Shown here: positions 18,756 through 28,917 of the stretch, in pieces | Layout of the letters: each line of letters starts with the position of its first letter | Position numbering within the stretch: the stretch's first letter is position 1 | DNA from: Chryseobacterium rhizosphaerae | GTDB lineage: Bacteria > Bacteroidota > Bacteroidia > Flavobacteriales > Weeksellaceae | Direction of reading: 5' to 3' | Assembly (NCBI RefSeq): GCF_003385455.1 | Contig: NZ_QNUF01000015.1 | Span: 1-64,000 of the forward strand | DNA: 64,000 bases | Position numbers and translations under genes: made by a program | The notes under the pieces: generated by a model | The model's database searches: none | Told to the model about the DNA's origin: nothing | What the model saw: the letters and a program-made list of their open reading frames with translations, nothing else

Positions 18756-19617
18756 TATGGCTAGGTTTAAAAGATAACTTGTCTTTCTTGAAGTAAACTC
18801 CATTCACTTCAAGGTACTGATCTATCTCGCCTGTTTCATATACAAGCTCTCTGGACATCGTATATTTTTCCTTTGACCAAAATGTAATATCCTCCATGTT
18901 TATACCCTCACCGTATAACATTCTAAATGCTCTAAGAAAATGTTCCTTGTCTTCGATACTCTCCACATCCAGACTTCCAACAATATGGGCGGTAATTTTA
19001 TCATTATAATTTTCTACCACGCTTAATTCCTCCTTTATAGGAACCTTTATTCCAAAGTAGAACCCCTGTAGATTCCTTTTCCGAAAAAACTTTTTTGATT
19101 CCATCGGAACTTGTAACAATTGCTTGATCCGGGGAAAAAATAGTTGAGCAATTCCAGTATAAAAAATACTATTGCGAAGCTTTTCTTCGTTGTCTATGCT
19201 TTTTTCATAGTTTTCGAGCAGCTTGTCAAGATTAGGTATCGTCTTAAATTTTTCTGCAAGTATCTTCTTTTCCGAATGCCATTTTTGGGATATTTCCGAT
19301 AGATTTAAAATACGTTCAACTTCATAACCTTCATTTATTGCGAGTTCCAGACTTGAGGTGATATCATTAAAATACGCCGCAAATTGAAAGATCAAACCGC
19401 TACATGACTGGTGTAGATCCTCCACCTTATAGTTGACTTTTTTCACCGGACCTATCAAGTTCTCCCGATAGTTAACCTTTGCTGAAAAGGTATTTTCTAT
19501 GAAAGTGATCCCGTTTCTGGTTTGTGTTATACCAGAAACATCATAAACCGCTCCTGAGCTATTACTATTCTTTATAGTTTCTATAGTCTCCTCTATGGTT
19601 TTAACATGCAGGCTCAT
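18745..19617 (-). CDS. Conserved T6SS cassette protein of unknown function (adaptor candidate)
   Basis: 290 residues, soluble, no signal peptide, with a predicted long helix around 150-180 (LDKLLENYEKSIDNEEKLR). It overlaps the stop of vgrG (ATGA at 19614-19617) and the start of the effector gene (11 bases), so translation of all three is coupled. Its position between VgrG and a PAAR-like effector suits a chaperone or adaptor that loads the effector. I do not recognise a Pfam family. Confidence 0.7.
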   Translation of the reverse strand: MSLHVKTIEETIETIKNSNSSGAVYDVSGITQTRNGITFIENTFSAKVNYRENLIGPVKKVNYKVEDLHQSCSGLIFQFAAYFNDITSSLELAINEGYEVERILNLSEISQKWHSEKKILAEKFKTIPNLDKLLENYEKSIDNEEKLRNSIFYTGIAQLFFPRIKQLLQVPMESKKFFRKRNLQGFYFGIKVPIKEELSVVENYNDKITAHIVGSLDVESIEDKEHFLRAFRMLYGEGINMEDITFWSKEKYTMSRELVYETGEIDQYLEVNGVYFKKDKLSFKPSHNER

Positions 19618-21872
19618 AGCTCATTAATATTTACGGTTCCACCTGTTGTATTGGTTGTAGCTCCCCCTCCAAGATTCGTCTCCGTAGCCCCTTTGATACT
19701 TGCTTTTGCTGCTGCACTTTCTATGGTAACATCACTGGTCAAACTCTTTACAATGATTTCTCCATTTTCGGCAGTGGATTCTACCTTTCCCTGACTAGCA
19801 ATAGTAATAACCCCCTCTTTACTGATCTTGATCTGATTTCCTCCAACCAGAAAAGTAATACTGGTCTTGGCGTCAATGGTAACATTTCCTTTGCTATCAG
19901 CTTTAATGATTGATTGTGCGGGCTGCTTTTTGGTTGCTCCCACATTAATTACAGTTGTATTTCCTGCATTGGTTATATGATTAGTATTAACATTGGTTGT
20001 TGCATTTCCTGCTCCGTCAAAATGCATATTGGCGCCACCTTGATCTTTCAAATTCATAGAACCTGCTCCATTGTCATATTTCAGTTCAGCACCACTTCTA
20101 CCGCTAAATGACATAATATTATTACCTGTGCCACCTCCTGCTCCAATACCGCCATGATACATCCCTCCCATAACAAATGGTCGATCTGGATGGTTATGAA
20201 CAAAGTTTACGATAACCTGATCCCCTACTTCTGGAATAGACATAAATCCCCGATTCTTACCAACTTTGTCACTGCTTCCTGCATCAGGAGACATGACACG
20301 GATAAATTCTGTAGTATCCTGTCCACCCTGCCAGTCCAATTGAACCTAGACACGTCCTTGGTTCTGCGGGTCTGTGTTAGAGATAATCTTACCAAACTGT
20401 GGTTCAGCCACTGGTGTATTAAATTCTGGTCTGGGAATAAATCCGGTATCAGATGCTATGGCCTGAAATGATCCATCGTAATACCCGCGGGCATCAACTT
20501 CATGAGTCACTTCTATCAGCATTAATTTTGTAAAGTAAGATGTTTCATTACTATCTGTCTTCCGCATTTCAATATCAGCAATGCAACCCGGATACAGAAA
20601 AGGTACTGTTGTATTTCCAGAAGTGATAAATACTTCTGCTGCTTTGCTTCCAGCCGTTCCTTTTTGAGAGGCATCAATATCCATAAATGATGATGCTTTT
20701 ATTGGAGCCACTCTTAGTGATGGGGTTTGAAATGTTCTCTCTGAAATTTCATAAGCGCGTTTCGCAATGTCAGAAGTATGATTAATTTTAGCATCGCCAC
20801 CTTTGAATTTTTCATTCTTGCTGCTATTATAACCATAGAAAGAGGGATTGACATGCTGCGCTTTCATTTTGATTTTGACATCACTCAAATTACTGCCATA
20901 GGTAAGTTTTACCGGTTTCTCCTGTGGAGGTAACTGCCCAAAATGCAAAACCTCACCATCGTAGAAAAACTGCTCACCATAAGCTTCTGCTATTCGTGCA
21001 AGATAATTATAGTGCGTTTCTTCATATTGTGAGCTATAAGGTACATTGCCGTGGCGGGCATCAACCCTGAAATCATATTTACCTAGCCCAAGTCCCTCCT
21101 TTATAATGTCATTAGCAATTGAATTTAAACTGATCGGCTGTGCTCCTCCAAAACTTTGAATGTGTGGTGCAGCATCCAACAAGATCGTTGGACTGTACCC
21201 TGATAATACCAGATTGCCAAGACTTCCTTTTTCCTGACTGAAACCCACCTCAGTAATAACCCCGACGAAATTTCGTTCCGGTCCACTGTCTACATCTTTG
21301 TATTTAAAGACAACAGTAATTCTTTTTCCTAAAAAGTTCTGAGCCTCTTCAAGATTATGGTTTTCTGCATCACCTAAGGTATCATGGGCAAGTATAAGAT
21401 CAAATTCATGATGCTTTACTGCACTCTGGGAAAGCTTAAAATGTTTGAAATACTTAATTGGTTTTCCCTCGACATGTATGTCTAGCCGTACTACTCTATT
21501 GATTCCGACAATATCACTTTCGGGTATTGCCTGAGCATTAAAAATCTTTGAGGTAGGTTGTTTTGCCCAGACTTTTTCCTGAACTATACTTGGTTGGGTT
21601 GGTACTAAGGGTTGGTTCAGGAACTGCTTTCCTGTATTTACAGAATTCTTAACCTTGGAAGCAATTTTTTTTACCTCTTGGATATTCGCCTTTTCTTGGA
21701 TTTTGCTCGCAAAATCTGTCTTGACTGAATCTACTCCCGGTTTGGGAAGATTCTTTCCTTCTTGAAACATGATATGTTTTTTTTCAGTTGTGATTACTTC
21801 GATATTAACCTTTTTAAAGGTGAGACCTTTTAAATCAGAAGAACAATCAGGTAATTTGCTGGTCTCTTGCAA
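19614..21872 (-). pseudogene. vgrG: vgrG interrupted by one in-frame amber codon
   Basis: One continuous minus-strand frame encodes a VgrG-type tip protein (about 750 codons from 21872; about 718 from the more likely ATG at 21770), broken only by TAG at 20346-20348. The N-terminal part (gp27/gp44-like; GKRITVVFKYKD, LDAAPHIQSFGG, YNYLARIAEAYGEQFFYDG) ends NQGRV. The second part resumes at VQLDWQGGQDTTEF, with SIPEVGDQVIVNF and a Gly-rich beta-helix needle. GRV-K-VQLDWQ is the usual OB-fold entry, so AAG to TAG is the simplest cause. Unless suppressed or restarted at the TTG at 20339, the spike is truncated. Confidence 0.82.
20346..20348 (-). other. In-frame TAG stop inside vgrG
   Basis: Reading GTC TAG GTT CAA TTG GAC TGG on the minus strand, the frame before and after the stop is the same. 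A lysine or arginine codon is expected at this position in VgrG proteins. Confidence 0.8.
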
Positions 21873-22554
21873 AAGTACATTAAGACTGGTCTGAGTTTAA
21901 TACGTGAGGAATTTTATACGAGAAAACTCCTTCTTAAAAATGTAAACGAATTATTTTATCGGACTGATTTTCATATTCTTCCATAATTTTTTTTGTGATT
22001 TATTTCCCGCAATATAACACCTTAGAAATTCACGGCAAAAGGAATTACATGAAACTTTAAAAAGTGTAGTAGTTCTACGATTCAATTAATTAGATAGATA
22101 ATTAGAACAGATATATTGAATCTTACTAAGCTCCACTAATTTCTAGGGTAAGAACTCGTCTATTACTTTTCAAATTACCACGATTTCGGCACAAACTTTA
22201 TAAGCTTATTTGAAAATTATACGATTGCAACTATAATTAAAAACAATAACTGTTACAGTATTTCCCCTAAAGAAGTCAATCCTATTGAACCAATTCTAGT
22301 TATAAAATACAATAGCAATGGAATAAAAGGGTTTACTTAGGCCAGGTTATTACATCTAACTTTGTCTTGAATCAATTTTTATACGTAAAAGTTGTTTTTA
22401 GAGATAACTGAACAGCTGCTATAATTAAACACAGAAACCAGTAGCTGTTTCAGTTTTTTGATCGTTATCACTAAAATACTTCTGGCTACTGACATGCTGC
22501 TGTCACTAATCAGATTTAAATTTGCTTCATAATAATTTATTAAGCAATAAAAAC
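21873..22554. other. Intergenic region containing repeat copy 1
   Basis: About 680 bases, AT-rich, between vgrG and the hydrolase gene. It contains the first copy of the island direct repeat (22174-22228). I see no gene in the remainder. Confidence 0.5.
22174..22228. repeat. Island direct repeat, copy 1 (core only)
   Basis: A 55-bp core beginning ATTACCACGATTTCGGCACA and ending TGAAAATTATACGATTGC. It closely matches the cores at 24230-24284 and 33406-33460. The flanks differ, so only the core is kept here. It marks the left border of the accessory island next to tRNA-Ala. Confidence 0.75.
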
Positions 22555-23520
22555 ATGAGAAACACATCATCCAGTACAACATCCAATCAAATCGAATTTC
22601 CAAAACCTACCATGATTTCAGTTAACAGTGTTGTATTAGAAGTATTTGAAGCAGGAAAACAAAATTCAGGGAAACCGATCATTCTCTGTCATGGTTTTCC
22701 GGAACATGCATTTTCCTGGCGTTATCAAATACCAGCTCTTGTCGCAGCAGGTTATCATGTCATTGTCCCAAATCAACGTGGCTATGGTAACTCATCTTGC
22801 CCAACCGAAGTAACTGATTATGATATAGAGCACCTGACTGGTGACCTTATTGCGCTGCTCGATTATTACGGATACAAGAATGCCATCTTTGTCGGTCATG
22901 ACTGGGGAGCTAATGTTGTGTGGAATCTGGCACTACTGTATCCTGAACGGGTCAATAAGATAATAAACTTAGCTCTGCCTTATCAGGAGCGCGGAGAGCA
23001 ACCATGGATTGAATTTATGGAAACCCTATTTGGAGAAGACTTTTATTTTGTTCATTTCAATAAGCACGTGGGAATTGCAGATGCTATAATGAATGAAAAC
23101 ACATCCCGGTTCCTGCATAACATATTCCGCAAAGATATACCTCCCGCTCCACCTGCTCCGGGAATGCTAATGATCAATCTTGCAAGAGCAGAAAAACCTT
23201 TTGGGAAGCCCCTAATGGAAAACAGTGAACTATCCGTATTCGTGTCTGCCTTTGAATCATCCGGGTTTACCGGAGCTATAAATTGGTACAGAAACCTTGA
23301 TAGAAACTGGCACCTTATGGCGAACGTAAAGCCAATCATTCATCAGCCGACTCTGATGATATATGGAGAACAGGATACGATTCCAAAGTCTGAAAACCTG
23401 AGAAGTATCGTTCCTAATCTGGACGTTGTCAGTCTGGATTGTGGTCACTGGATTCAGCAGGAAAAACCGGAAGAAACAAACGGATCAATTTTAAAATGGT
23501 TAGCACAGCAGAATGCATAA
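22555..23520 (+). CDS. Alpha/beta hydrolase, epoxide hydrolase-like
   Basis: About 321 residues from the ATG at 22555. Features are the oxyanion loop HGFPEH (46-51), the nucleophile elbow GHDWG with Asp116, PNQRGYGNS, an acidic residue in IYGEQDTIP, and a C-terminal catalytic His in CGHWIQQE. An Asp nucleophile indicates epoxide hydrolase or haloalkane dehalogenase chemistry, not an esterase. The substrate is unknown. It overlaps the YdeI-like gene by eight bases. The pair lies between repeat copies 1 and 2, so it may be one module of the island. Confidence 0.85.
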   Translation: MRNTSSSTTSNQIEFPKPTMISVNSVVLEVFEAGKQNSGKPIILCHGFPEHAFSWRYQIPALVAAGYHVIVPNQRGYGNSSCPTEVTDYDIEHLTGDLIALLDYYGYKNAIFVGHDWGANVVWNLALLYPERVNKIINLALPYQERGEQPWIEFMETLFGEDFYFVHFNKHVGIADAIMNENTSRFLHNIFRKDIPPAPPAPGMLMINLARAEKPFGKPLMENSELSVFVSAFESSGFTGAINWYRNLDRNWHLMANVKPIIHQPTLMIYGEQDTIPKSENLRSIVPNLDVVSLDCGHWIQQEKPEETNGSILKWLAQQNA

Positions 23521-24094
23521 CAAAGAAATAGATACATATTGTCCGCAAAGTCAAGCAGATTGGAGACAATGGTTAGAAAAAAACCATCAATCCAGCCAAT
23601 CTGTTTGGCTTGTCTGTTATACAAAAAAGTCGAATGTGCCATCATTAAGTTGGAGTGAAGCCGTTGACGAAGCTCTTTGCTTCGGTTGGATTGACAGCAC
23701 AAGGAAAAAGATTAACGACATCTCGTTTATGCAGTTTTTTGCCAAACGTAAACCTAAAAGCAACTGGTCAAAAATCAACAAAGAAAAAGTTCAACAGCTT
23801 ATTGACAGCAAAAGAATGACAAAACAGGGCTACGAAAGTGTTGAGATTGCGAAACAGAACGGATATTGGACAATCTTGGATGAAATAGAAGAAGTGATAA
23901 TTCCGAACGACTTAGAAATGGCATTCGAAAAACACAATGGCTCGAAAGATTATTTTCTAAGTTTGAGCAAATCAACAAAAAAAATAATATTGGCCTGGAT
24001 TATCCTCGTCAGAAAACAGGAAACCAGACAAAAGCGCATAGAGGAAGTTGTAGAAAGTGCAGCACTGAATCTTAAACCGAAACATTTACGATAA
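23513..24094 (+). CDS. YdeI/OmpD-associated family protein
   Basis: 193 residues. The family pattern is clear: WRQWLEKNHQSSQSVWLVCYTKKS, then WSEAVDEALCFGWIDS and FAKRKPKSNWSKINKEKV, ending with a C-terminal basic tail. YdeI-like proteins are cytoplasmic; members have been tied to stress and peptide resistance, but the biochemical function is unknown. It is translated with the hydrolase gene (8-base overlap). Confidence 0.85.
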   Translation: MHNKEIDTYCPQSQADWRQWLEKNHQSSQSVWLVCYTKKSNVPSLSWSEAVDEALCFGWIDSTRKKINDISFMQFFAKRKPKSNWSKINKEKVQQLIDSKRMTKQGYESVEIAKQNGYWTILDEIEEVIIPNDLEMAFEKHNGSKDYFLSLSKSTKKIILAWIILVRKQETRQKRIEEVVESAALNLKPKHLR

Positions 24095-24817
24095 AAAAGG
24101 CTCAAACAGGTAACTATAAAGTTTATAAAAGTCGAACTAAAGATCCTTTGAACCCAATCATTAAAGCAAATAATATATTGATAATAAATTAATTAAATCG
24201 GATTAAATTTTGTTTTTCAAAATTTATTAATTACCACGATTTTACCACAAACTTTATGAGCTTATTTGAAAATTATACGATTGCTAACATAAAAAAATCC
24301 TGCAAAAATGAATTTCGAAGGATTAATCAGACGGGACACGTCATTTTCCATTTCATAATGACAGGGCTGTACTCAGTATGATACTAAAAAAGAATGTCAC
24401 ACTTCTGTGTAGTTATGATGCATTAAATTTAAATTGAGCTTAATCTTTATTAAGTTTTATATCTGCACACACAAATCTATTATGTTAGGGTAAAGAATTT
24501 TGTGTTTTTATTAGCATTGAAAATTGAACCAATTGCTTAATTTGCGAATCGAAATATTTTTTTTTTCATCATTTGTGTTTTTTATCTCCGGGCCTTCCAG
24601 AGATTTTGTGTTTTGAGGAATGACAATTCATTGGGGAGAAAAATACTGTAGCTATTTCAGTCCATGTTATGGCCATAAGATCTGATTTATTTTTTCCTGT
24701 TTTCCAGTGCAGAGTTTTACTATGAATTCAACTTTCCTAAATTGGCCCCGTATCACCTTTTATGATAAACAGCAAAGTAATAATTTTGAGTATTACTAAT
24801 CTGCTAGAAAAAATATT
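24095..24817. other. Intergenic region with repeat copy 2
   Basis: About 720 bases. The first third is repeat copy 2 (24121-24330). The remainder (24331-24817) shows no convincing gene; a 25-codon frame starting at 24722 is too short to support. Confidence 0.5.
24121..24330. repeat. Island direct repeat, copy 2 (about 210 bp)
   Basis: A left arm (24121-24180; includes TCGAACTAAAGAT) and a right part (24230-24330) with the 55-bp core and a tRNA-type terminator stem that has decayed (TCGAAGGATT in place of TGCAGGATT). The same order is found at 33302-33506. The two copies flank the defence genes. Confidence 0.75.
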
Positions 24818-25138
24818 ATGGCTTATACTGAGAGAATTATTGAACAGATAAAGCAGGGTACTGTTGATATTCCTGTGAATGGGATTGACGAACTTAGGAA
24901 GCCTTTCAAGATTTCATTATCAAAATTTAAGAGGGATTTCAAACTGGAGACTGGTACTACGGCACGGGATTATCTTATTGTAAAGAAGATTGAGCTTGCC
25001 CGCCGGTTTAAAGTTGAAGATCCCTTTCTAACAATTAGCGAAGTTGTACTCAAAATCGGTTGGGATCTCAGCGAACGGCAATTTGCGAACCTGTTCAGAG
25101 AAAAGTACGGTCTGACCTTTGGGGGAAAAGCCATCTGA
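24818..25138 (+). CDS. Stand-alone AraC-type helix-turn-helix protein
   Basis: 106 residues that comprise essentially only an AraC DNA-binding domain: IDELRKPFKISLSKFKRDFK for the first HTH, then SEVVLKIGWDLSERQFANLF and REKYGLTF for the second. No sensor domain is present. It precedes the LRR-ROC-COR-TIR gene by 218 bases on the same strand and may control the island. It could also be a fragment of a longer regulator, but it has a start codon and an intact domain. Confidence 0.75.
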   Translation: MAYTERIIEQIKQGTVDIPVNGIDELRKPFKISLSKFKRDFKLETGTTARDYLIVKKIELARRFKVEDPFLTISEVVLKIGWDLSERQFANLFREKYGLTFGGKAI

Positions 25139-25356
25139 CCGCAAGATTTTCTTGGTCTTTCAGATTGTATTTCATAAGCTATATTAACATTTGTCGTTTC
25201 TCAATAAAAAATATTAAATTGTAGCTGAAAAAACTAATATGCCCTATTATGATTAAGCACACCAAATTCTATGGTGAACAATGATATCGAGCTTCCGACG
25301 CATGATGCCATCTACAAGCTATGCCATAATCAATAGCATATCAACTTAAGTAACCA

Positions 25357-28300
25357 ATGAATATTGTAAAACGAAACCTATATGTATTAGGCAATCCTGG
25401 TCCAGGCAAGAATTTTATCAGAAAAGTATTTGAAGAAATCATGTTCTCAAGAAATCACTACCTTGACGATAGATATGTGGGATCTGATTGGACCATAAAT
25501 ACACATAATAATATAAGTATTGAGGTTGAAATAAAAGATTATACGCTTTCTAATTTTGCTTCTATAAAAATAGATAGTATTGTAATTTTTGTTCCAGATT
25601 CTATAGGGAAAGAATTCTGGAAGATTTCTGAAGATGAAATTAATTTTTTAAAAATTCTGTCGGATACATGTACAGTAATTTTTGTCTATCCACCTACTGC
25701 AGAGTCTAACCTAAGGAAAGGTAAAAGCCATTTGATGAATGTATTACCGTTTATTGAGTACTTCGTTTCTCTTCCACCTAGGCCAGCTCATGATGCATTT
25801 GAATATTTAAATGAGTTCAGTACTATAATAAGGCAGATTATCATCAATTCCCATCCAGATTCTCTGTTATATGCTAAAAAATTAATAAAGGAAAACTATG
25901 AAACACAAAATCCAATACTTGATTTGGGTAATTGCGGATTGACTAGTTTAAAGAATCTCAAGGAATTGTTTCAAAATGTACATCTGGAGGAATTAATATT
26001 GAGCAATGAGTGGGGCGAATATGATGGAACACATTTGAAGCATAGAACAAGTAATAATCATTTAGAACCCAATATTTTATTTGGTTTTCCAGAGGAAATA
26101 GGCAAGCTACAAAATCTTAAGGTTCTAATTGCGGGGGGTAACTGGAACGATCCAAAAAGGAATAGATCAAATTACTTTTCAAGGTGGTATATCAATGATA
26201 TAACTCCATTGTCAAAGCTAAAAAAAATTATCGCTTTAAATTTGAGTAATAATGAAATACAAACGGCTCAACCGCTAGCGGACTTAATTAATTTAAAGTA
26301 TTTACATATTAATAATAACCAAATTAAATATTTTCCGGAAATTACCTGTTTTCCAAAATTAACAATCCTCTATTTAAGTAATAATAGAATAGATAATCTT
26401 GACTTTTTAGTTGGAGAATCTGTTCTTTCATTAGTTGATCTTCACTCTAACCAGATTACAGATTTAAGCCCAATAATAGAATTAATAAGTAGACTTGATA
26501 TTGTTGATTCGCAGTGGGAGAATAGCACTATCAGCATAGCCAATAATCCTTTGTCAATTCCGCCAGCAGAAGTTGTTTCTAAAGGTAAAAGCAATGTGCT
26601 GGCGTATTTTACACAACTTGAAGCAGAAAAAAATATCCAGCTTAATCCCTATCTAAATTCCGATATCAAACTTATTCTGGTGGGAAATAGTAATGTTGGT
26701 AAATCTACGTTTGTCGGTTGGCTAAAAACTAACAAAGTAGATAAAAATTTGGCTACCACTCATTGGTTAGATTTTGGGATCTGGAAAACCAGCATTAAAG
26801 GGAAAGATTATACCATTAGAGTTTTTGATTTTGGTGGACAGGAATATTATCACGAAACGCATCATCTATTTTTTACTAATAGAACAGCTTATGTATTACT
26901 TTGGGATCGGTCTTCCAACGATTTTGGTAAACAAGTAGTTAATCAAAGACAAAAAGGAGGTGAAGAACAGGAAGTGGAGATTGAAACCTTTCCGCTTGAA
27001 TACTGGCTAGATTCTATAAGGTATCATACAAATAAAAAAAAGATAAATCAACCAAAGAATATAGTAACAAAAATTTTAGAAGAACGTAATGACCAATTTA
27101 AAGTAACCTATATGTTAAAAAAAAAATGGATTCCTGATAGTTCCAAAGTATTAATTGATATTATAGATGATGATTCGGAAATTTTGTATGAGGAAGAGGA
27201 AAACATCTTGGTTCTGCAAAACAAAGTTGATTCTCAAAAGGAAAAATTATTTATAAATGAAGAAAGCCTAAAAGGAACTTACCCCAAAATTTATGACTTT
27301 GATCAGATCTCACTTTTTTCAAATAAAGGTCTTACGCGTTCAAAAAATACTTTATTTGATATTTTTAACAGCCTTGAAATATTAAACAGTCAGTATCTAG
27401 GAACTTGGAACTATATTAAACAGAATATTGAAAATCAAAATTTTCAAGACAGTTTTTCTGATAGCGAATTCTGTGCTTACTGCAATTCAATTATAAAAGC
27501 ACTTCCAGAATTAGTTGGAAGGTCTAAAAAACAAAAAGATAAGGTATTTTTTTCATTGGAGGATGCTAAAGTCTTTGCATCGTTTTTATCTGATATTGGC
27601 CTGTGCCTTTATTATCCTGAAAACGATCAGCTAAAAGATAGGATATTTTTAAATCAAGGGAAGATACTAAATGATTTAACGAAAATCCTACTTGAGATTG
27701 ACAGGAACAATGGTGAAATAAGTAAAAATGCCATTGCAAAGACTTTAGGTGAAAGTCAATCTGCTAATGCAGTAAGTGAAGTTATTAAGCTAATGCTACA
27801 TTTTAAGATTCTCTTTAAACATCCGATTTCCAGTAAAAAATCTTATATCGCCCCGCTTTACCTTCCGGATGAGCCTCCTAAAAGTATAAAATTATTTGAG
27901 GAATTATTTGAAAGACCTACGTACCGCTATAAATATAAAACGTTCATCCACAAAAGTATCATTTTGGATTTCTTTCATGAATATGGCGCAAAGACATTAA
28001 GTGAGACCAGTGATGATAGTTCGTTCTACTATTGGAAGAATGGAATATTGGTGAAAAATGAAAATTGCAAGGATATTATCATGGTAAAGTTTGTTCCGTG
28101 GAACAAAGATGATCAATGTGCGCTCCTTGACGTTTTTGCGCTAAAAGGTACAGGAGAAGAATTTGTCAACGAAATTGTAAAGTATATTGATTCGATCAAT
28201 ACAGGAATCAGGGTGACCAAATTAGTACCGGATGAAAAAGGTGAAAAATTTGTACCATTAGAAATTATTCATGAAAATGAAGAGCATCAAAATGCAGTTT

Positions 28301-28917
28301 TTCACTTTGAAAATAAATATTATAAATTACAATCTTTCAGAAAATACTTAAAATCTCCGTTAAGAATGAAAAAAATATTCATATCGTACTCCAAGCAGGA
28401 TCTTACATTAGTTAACAAATTCATTGAACATCTTTCGGCATTGCAAAGAGATGGTAAAGTTTCGCACTGGTATTGCAGTGCACTTGAAGCAGGCTCTGCC
28501 TGGAATGAAGAAATCCAAAAACATTTCGAAGAATCAGACATTGTCTGTTTTATGGTTAGTCCAAATTTTATGAAAACGGAGTATATTCATGAGCATGAGA
28601 TTAAGAAAGCTTTTGAACGGAAAAAAGCTGATCCAGGCTTTAAAATTATACCAATCATTCTGAACTTTTGTCGCTGGACAACAACGAACAATAATTTAGG
28701 GGATTATACTGCTTTACCCTATACCGCAAAACCGATTATGGATTTCCATAACCAAGATATGGGATGGTATATTACTGAAGCATGTTTAAGGATAATGATT
28801 GACCATGATCTTGACCCTAAAGGGGATGACTTTTATCAAGGACAAGCATTGCCAACAGATGTCTTGAAGATTTATGAGAGAATTGTTGGAGGAAAAATTG
28901 ATAATAATACGCTTTAA
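25357..28917 (+). CDS. LRR-ROC-COR GTPase with C-terminal TIR domain
   Basis: 1186 residues. An N-terminal domain (1 to about 170) starts with a P-loop-like GNPGPGKN whose Ser/Thr is replaced by Asn. Leucine-rich repeats follow (about 185-400). A ROC Ras-like GTPase has GNSNVGKST (443-451), DFGGQEYYHETHH as switch II and VLLWD. A COR-like region (about 690-950) comes next. The TIR domain starts at KKIFISYSKQD (about 1005) and keeps the acidic residues expected for NAD cleavage in MKTEYIHEHEIKKA. The domain plan resembles eukaryotic LRRK/ROCO and plant TIR-NLR logic: sensing, GTP switch, enzymatic TIR. It lies directly upstream of the SIR2-SLOG gene, which suggests phage defence. Confidence 0.85.
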   Translation: MNIVKRNLYVLGNPGPGKNFIRKVFEEIMFSRNHYLDDRYVGSDWTINTHNNISIEVEIKDYTLSNFASIKIDSIVIFVPDSIGKEFWKISEDEINFLKILSDTCTVIFVYPPTAESNLRKGKSHLMNVLPFIEYFVSLPPRPAHDAFEYLNEFSTIIRQIIINSHPDSLLYAKKLIKENYETQNPILDLGNCGLTSLKNLKELFQNVHLEELILSNEWGEYDGTHLKHRTSNNHLEPNILFGFPEEIGKLQNLKVLIAGGNWNDPKRNRSNYFSRWYINDITPLSKLKKIIALNLSNNEIQTAQPLADLINLKYLHINNNQIKYFPEITCFPKLTILYLSNNRIDNLDFLVGESVLSLVDLHSNQITDLSPIIELISRLDIVDSQWENSTISIANNPLSIPPAEVVSKGKSNVLAYFTQLEAEKNIQLNPYLNSDIKLILVGNSNVGKSTFVGWLKTNKVDKNLATTHWLDFGIWKTSIKGKDYTIRVFDFGGQEYYHETHHLFFTNRTAYVLLWDRSSNDFGKQVVNQRQKGGEEQEVEIETFPLEYWLDSIRYHTNKKKINQPKNIVTKILEERNDQFKVTYMLKKKWIPDSSKVLIDIIDDDSEILYEEEENILVLQNKVDSQKEKLFINEESLKGTYPKIYDFDQISLFSNKGLTRSKNTLFDIFNSLEILNSQYLGTWNYIKQNIENQNFQDSFSDSEFCAYCNSIIKALPELVGRSKKQKDKVFFSLEDAKVFASFLSDIGLCLYYPENDQLKDRIFLNQGKILNDLTKILLEIDRNNGEISKNAIAKTLGESQSANAVSEVIKLMLHFKILFKHPISSKKSYIAPLYLPDEPPKSIKLFEELFERPTYRYKYKTFIHKSIILDFFHEYGAKTLSETSDDSSFYYWKNGILVKNENCKDIIMVKFVPWNKDDQCALLDVFALKGTGEEFVNEIVKYIDSINTGIRVTKLVPDEKGEKFVPLEIIHENEEHQNAVFHFENKYYKLQSFRKYLKSPLRMKKIFISYSKQDLTLVNKFIEHLSALQRDGKVSHWYCSALEAGSAWNEEIQKHFEESDIVCFMVSPNFMKTEYIHEHEIKKAFERKKADPGFKIIPIILNFCRWTTTNNNLGDYTALPYTAKPIMDFHNQDMGWYITEACLRIMIDHDLDPKGDDFYQGQALPTDVLKIYERIVGGKIDNNTL

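Noticed and set aside
19614..20339. Independent small VgrG gene
   Set aside because: It begins in frame with the upstream VgrG part at a weak TTG, so the two halves are one broken gene.
20346..20348. Amber codon read as pyrrolysine or by programmed readthrough
   Set aside because: No readthrough signal or related machinery is visible; a point mutation is simpler.
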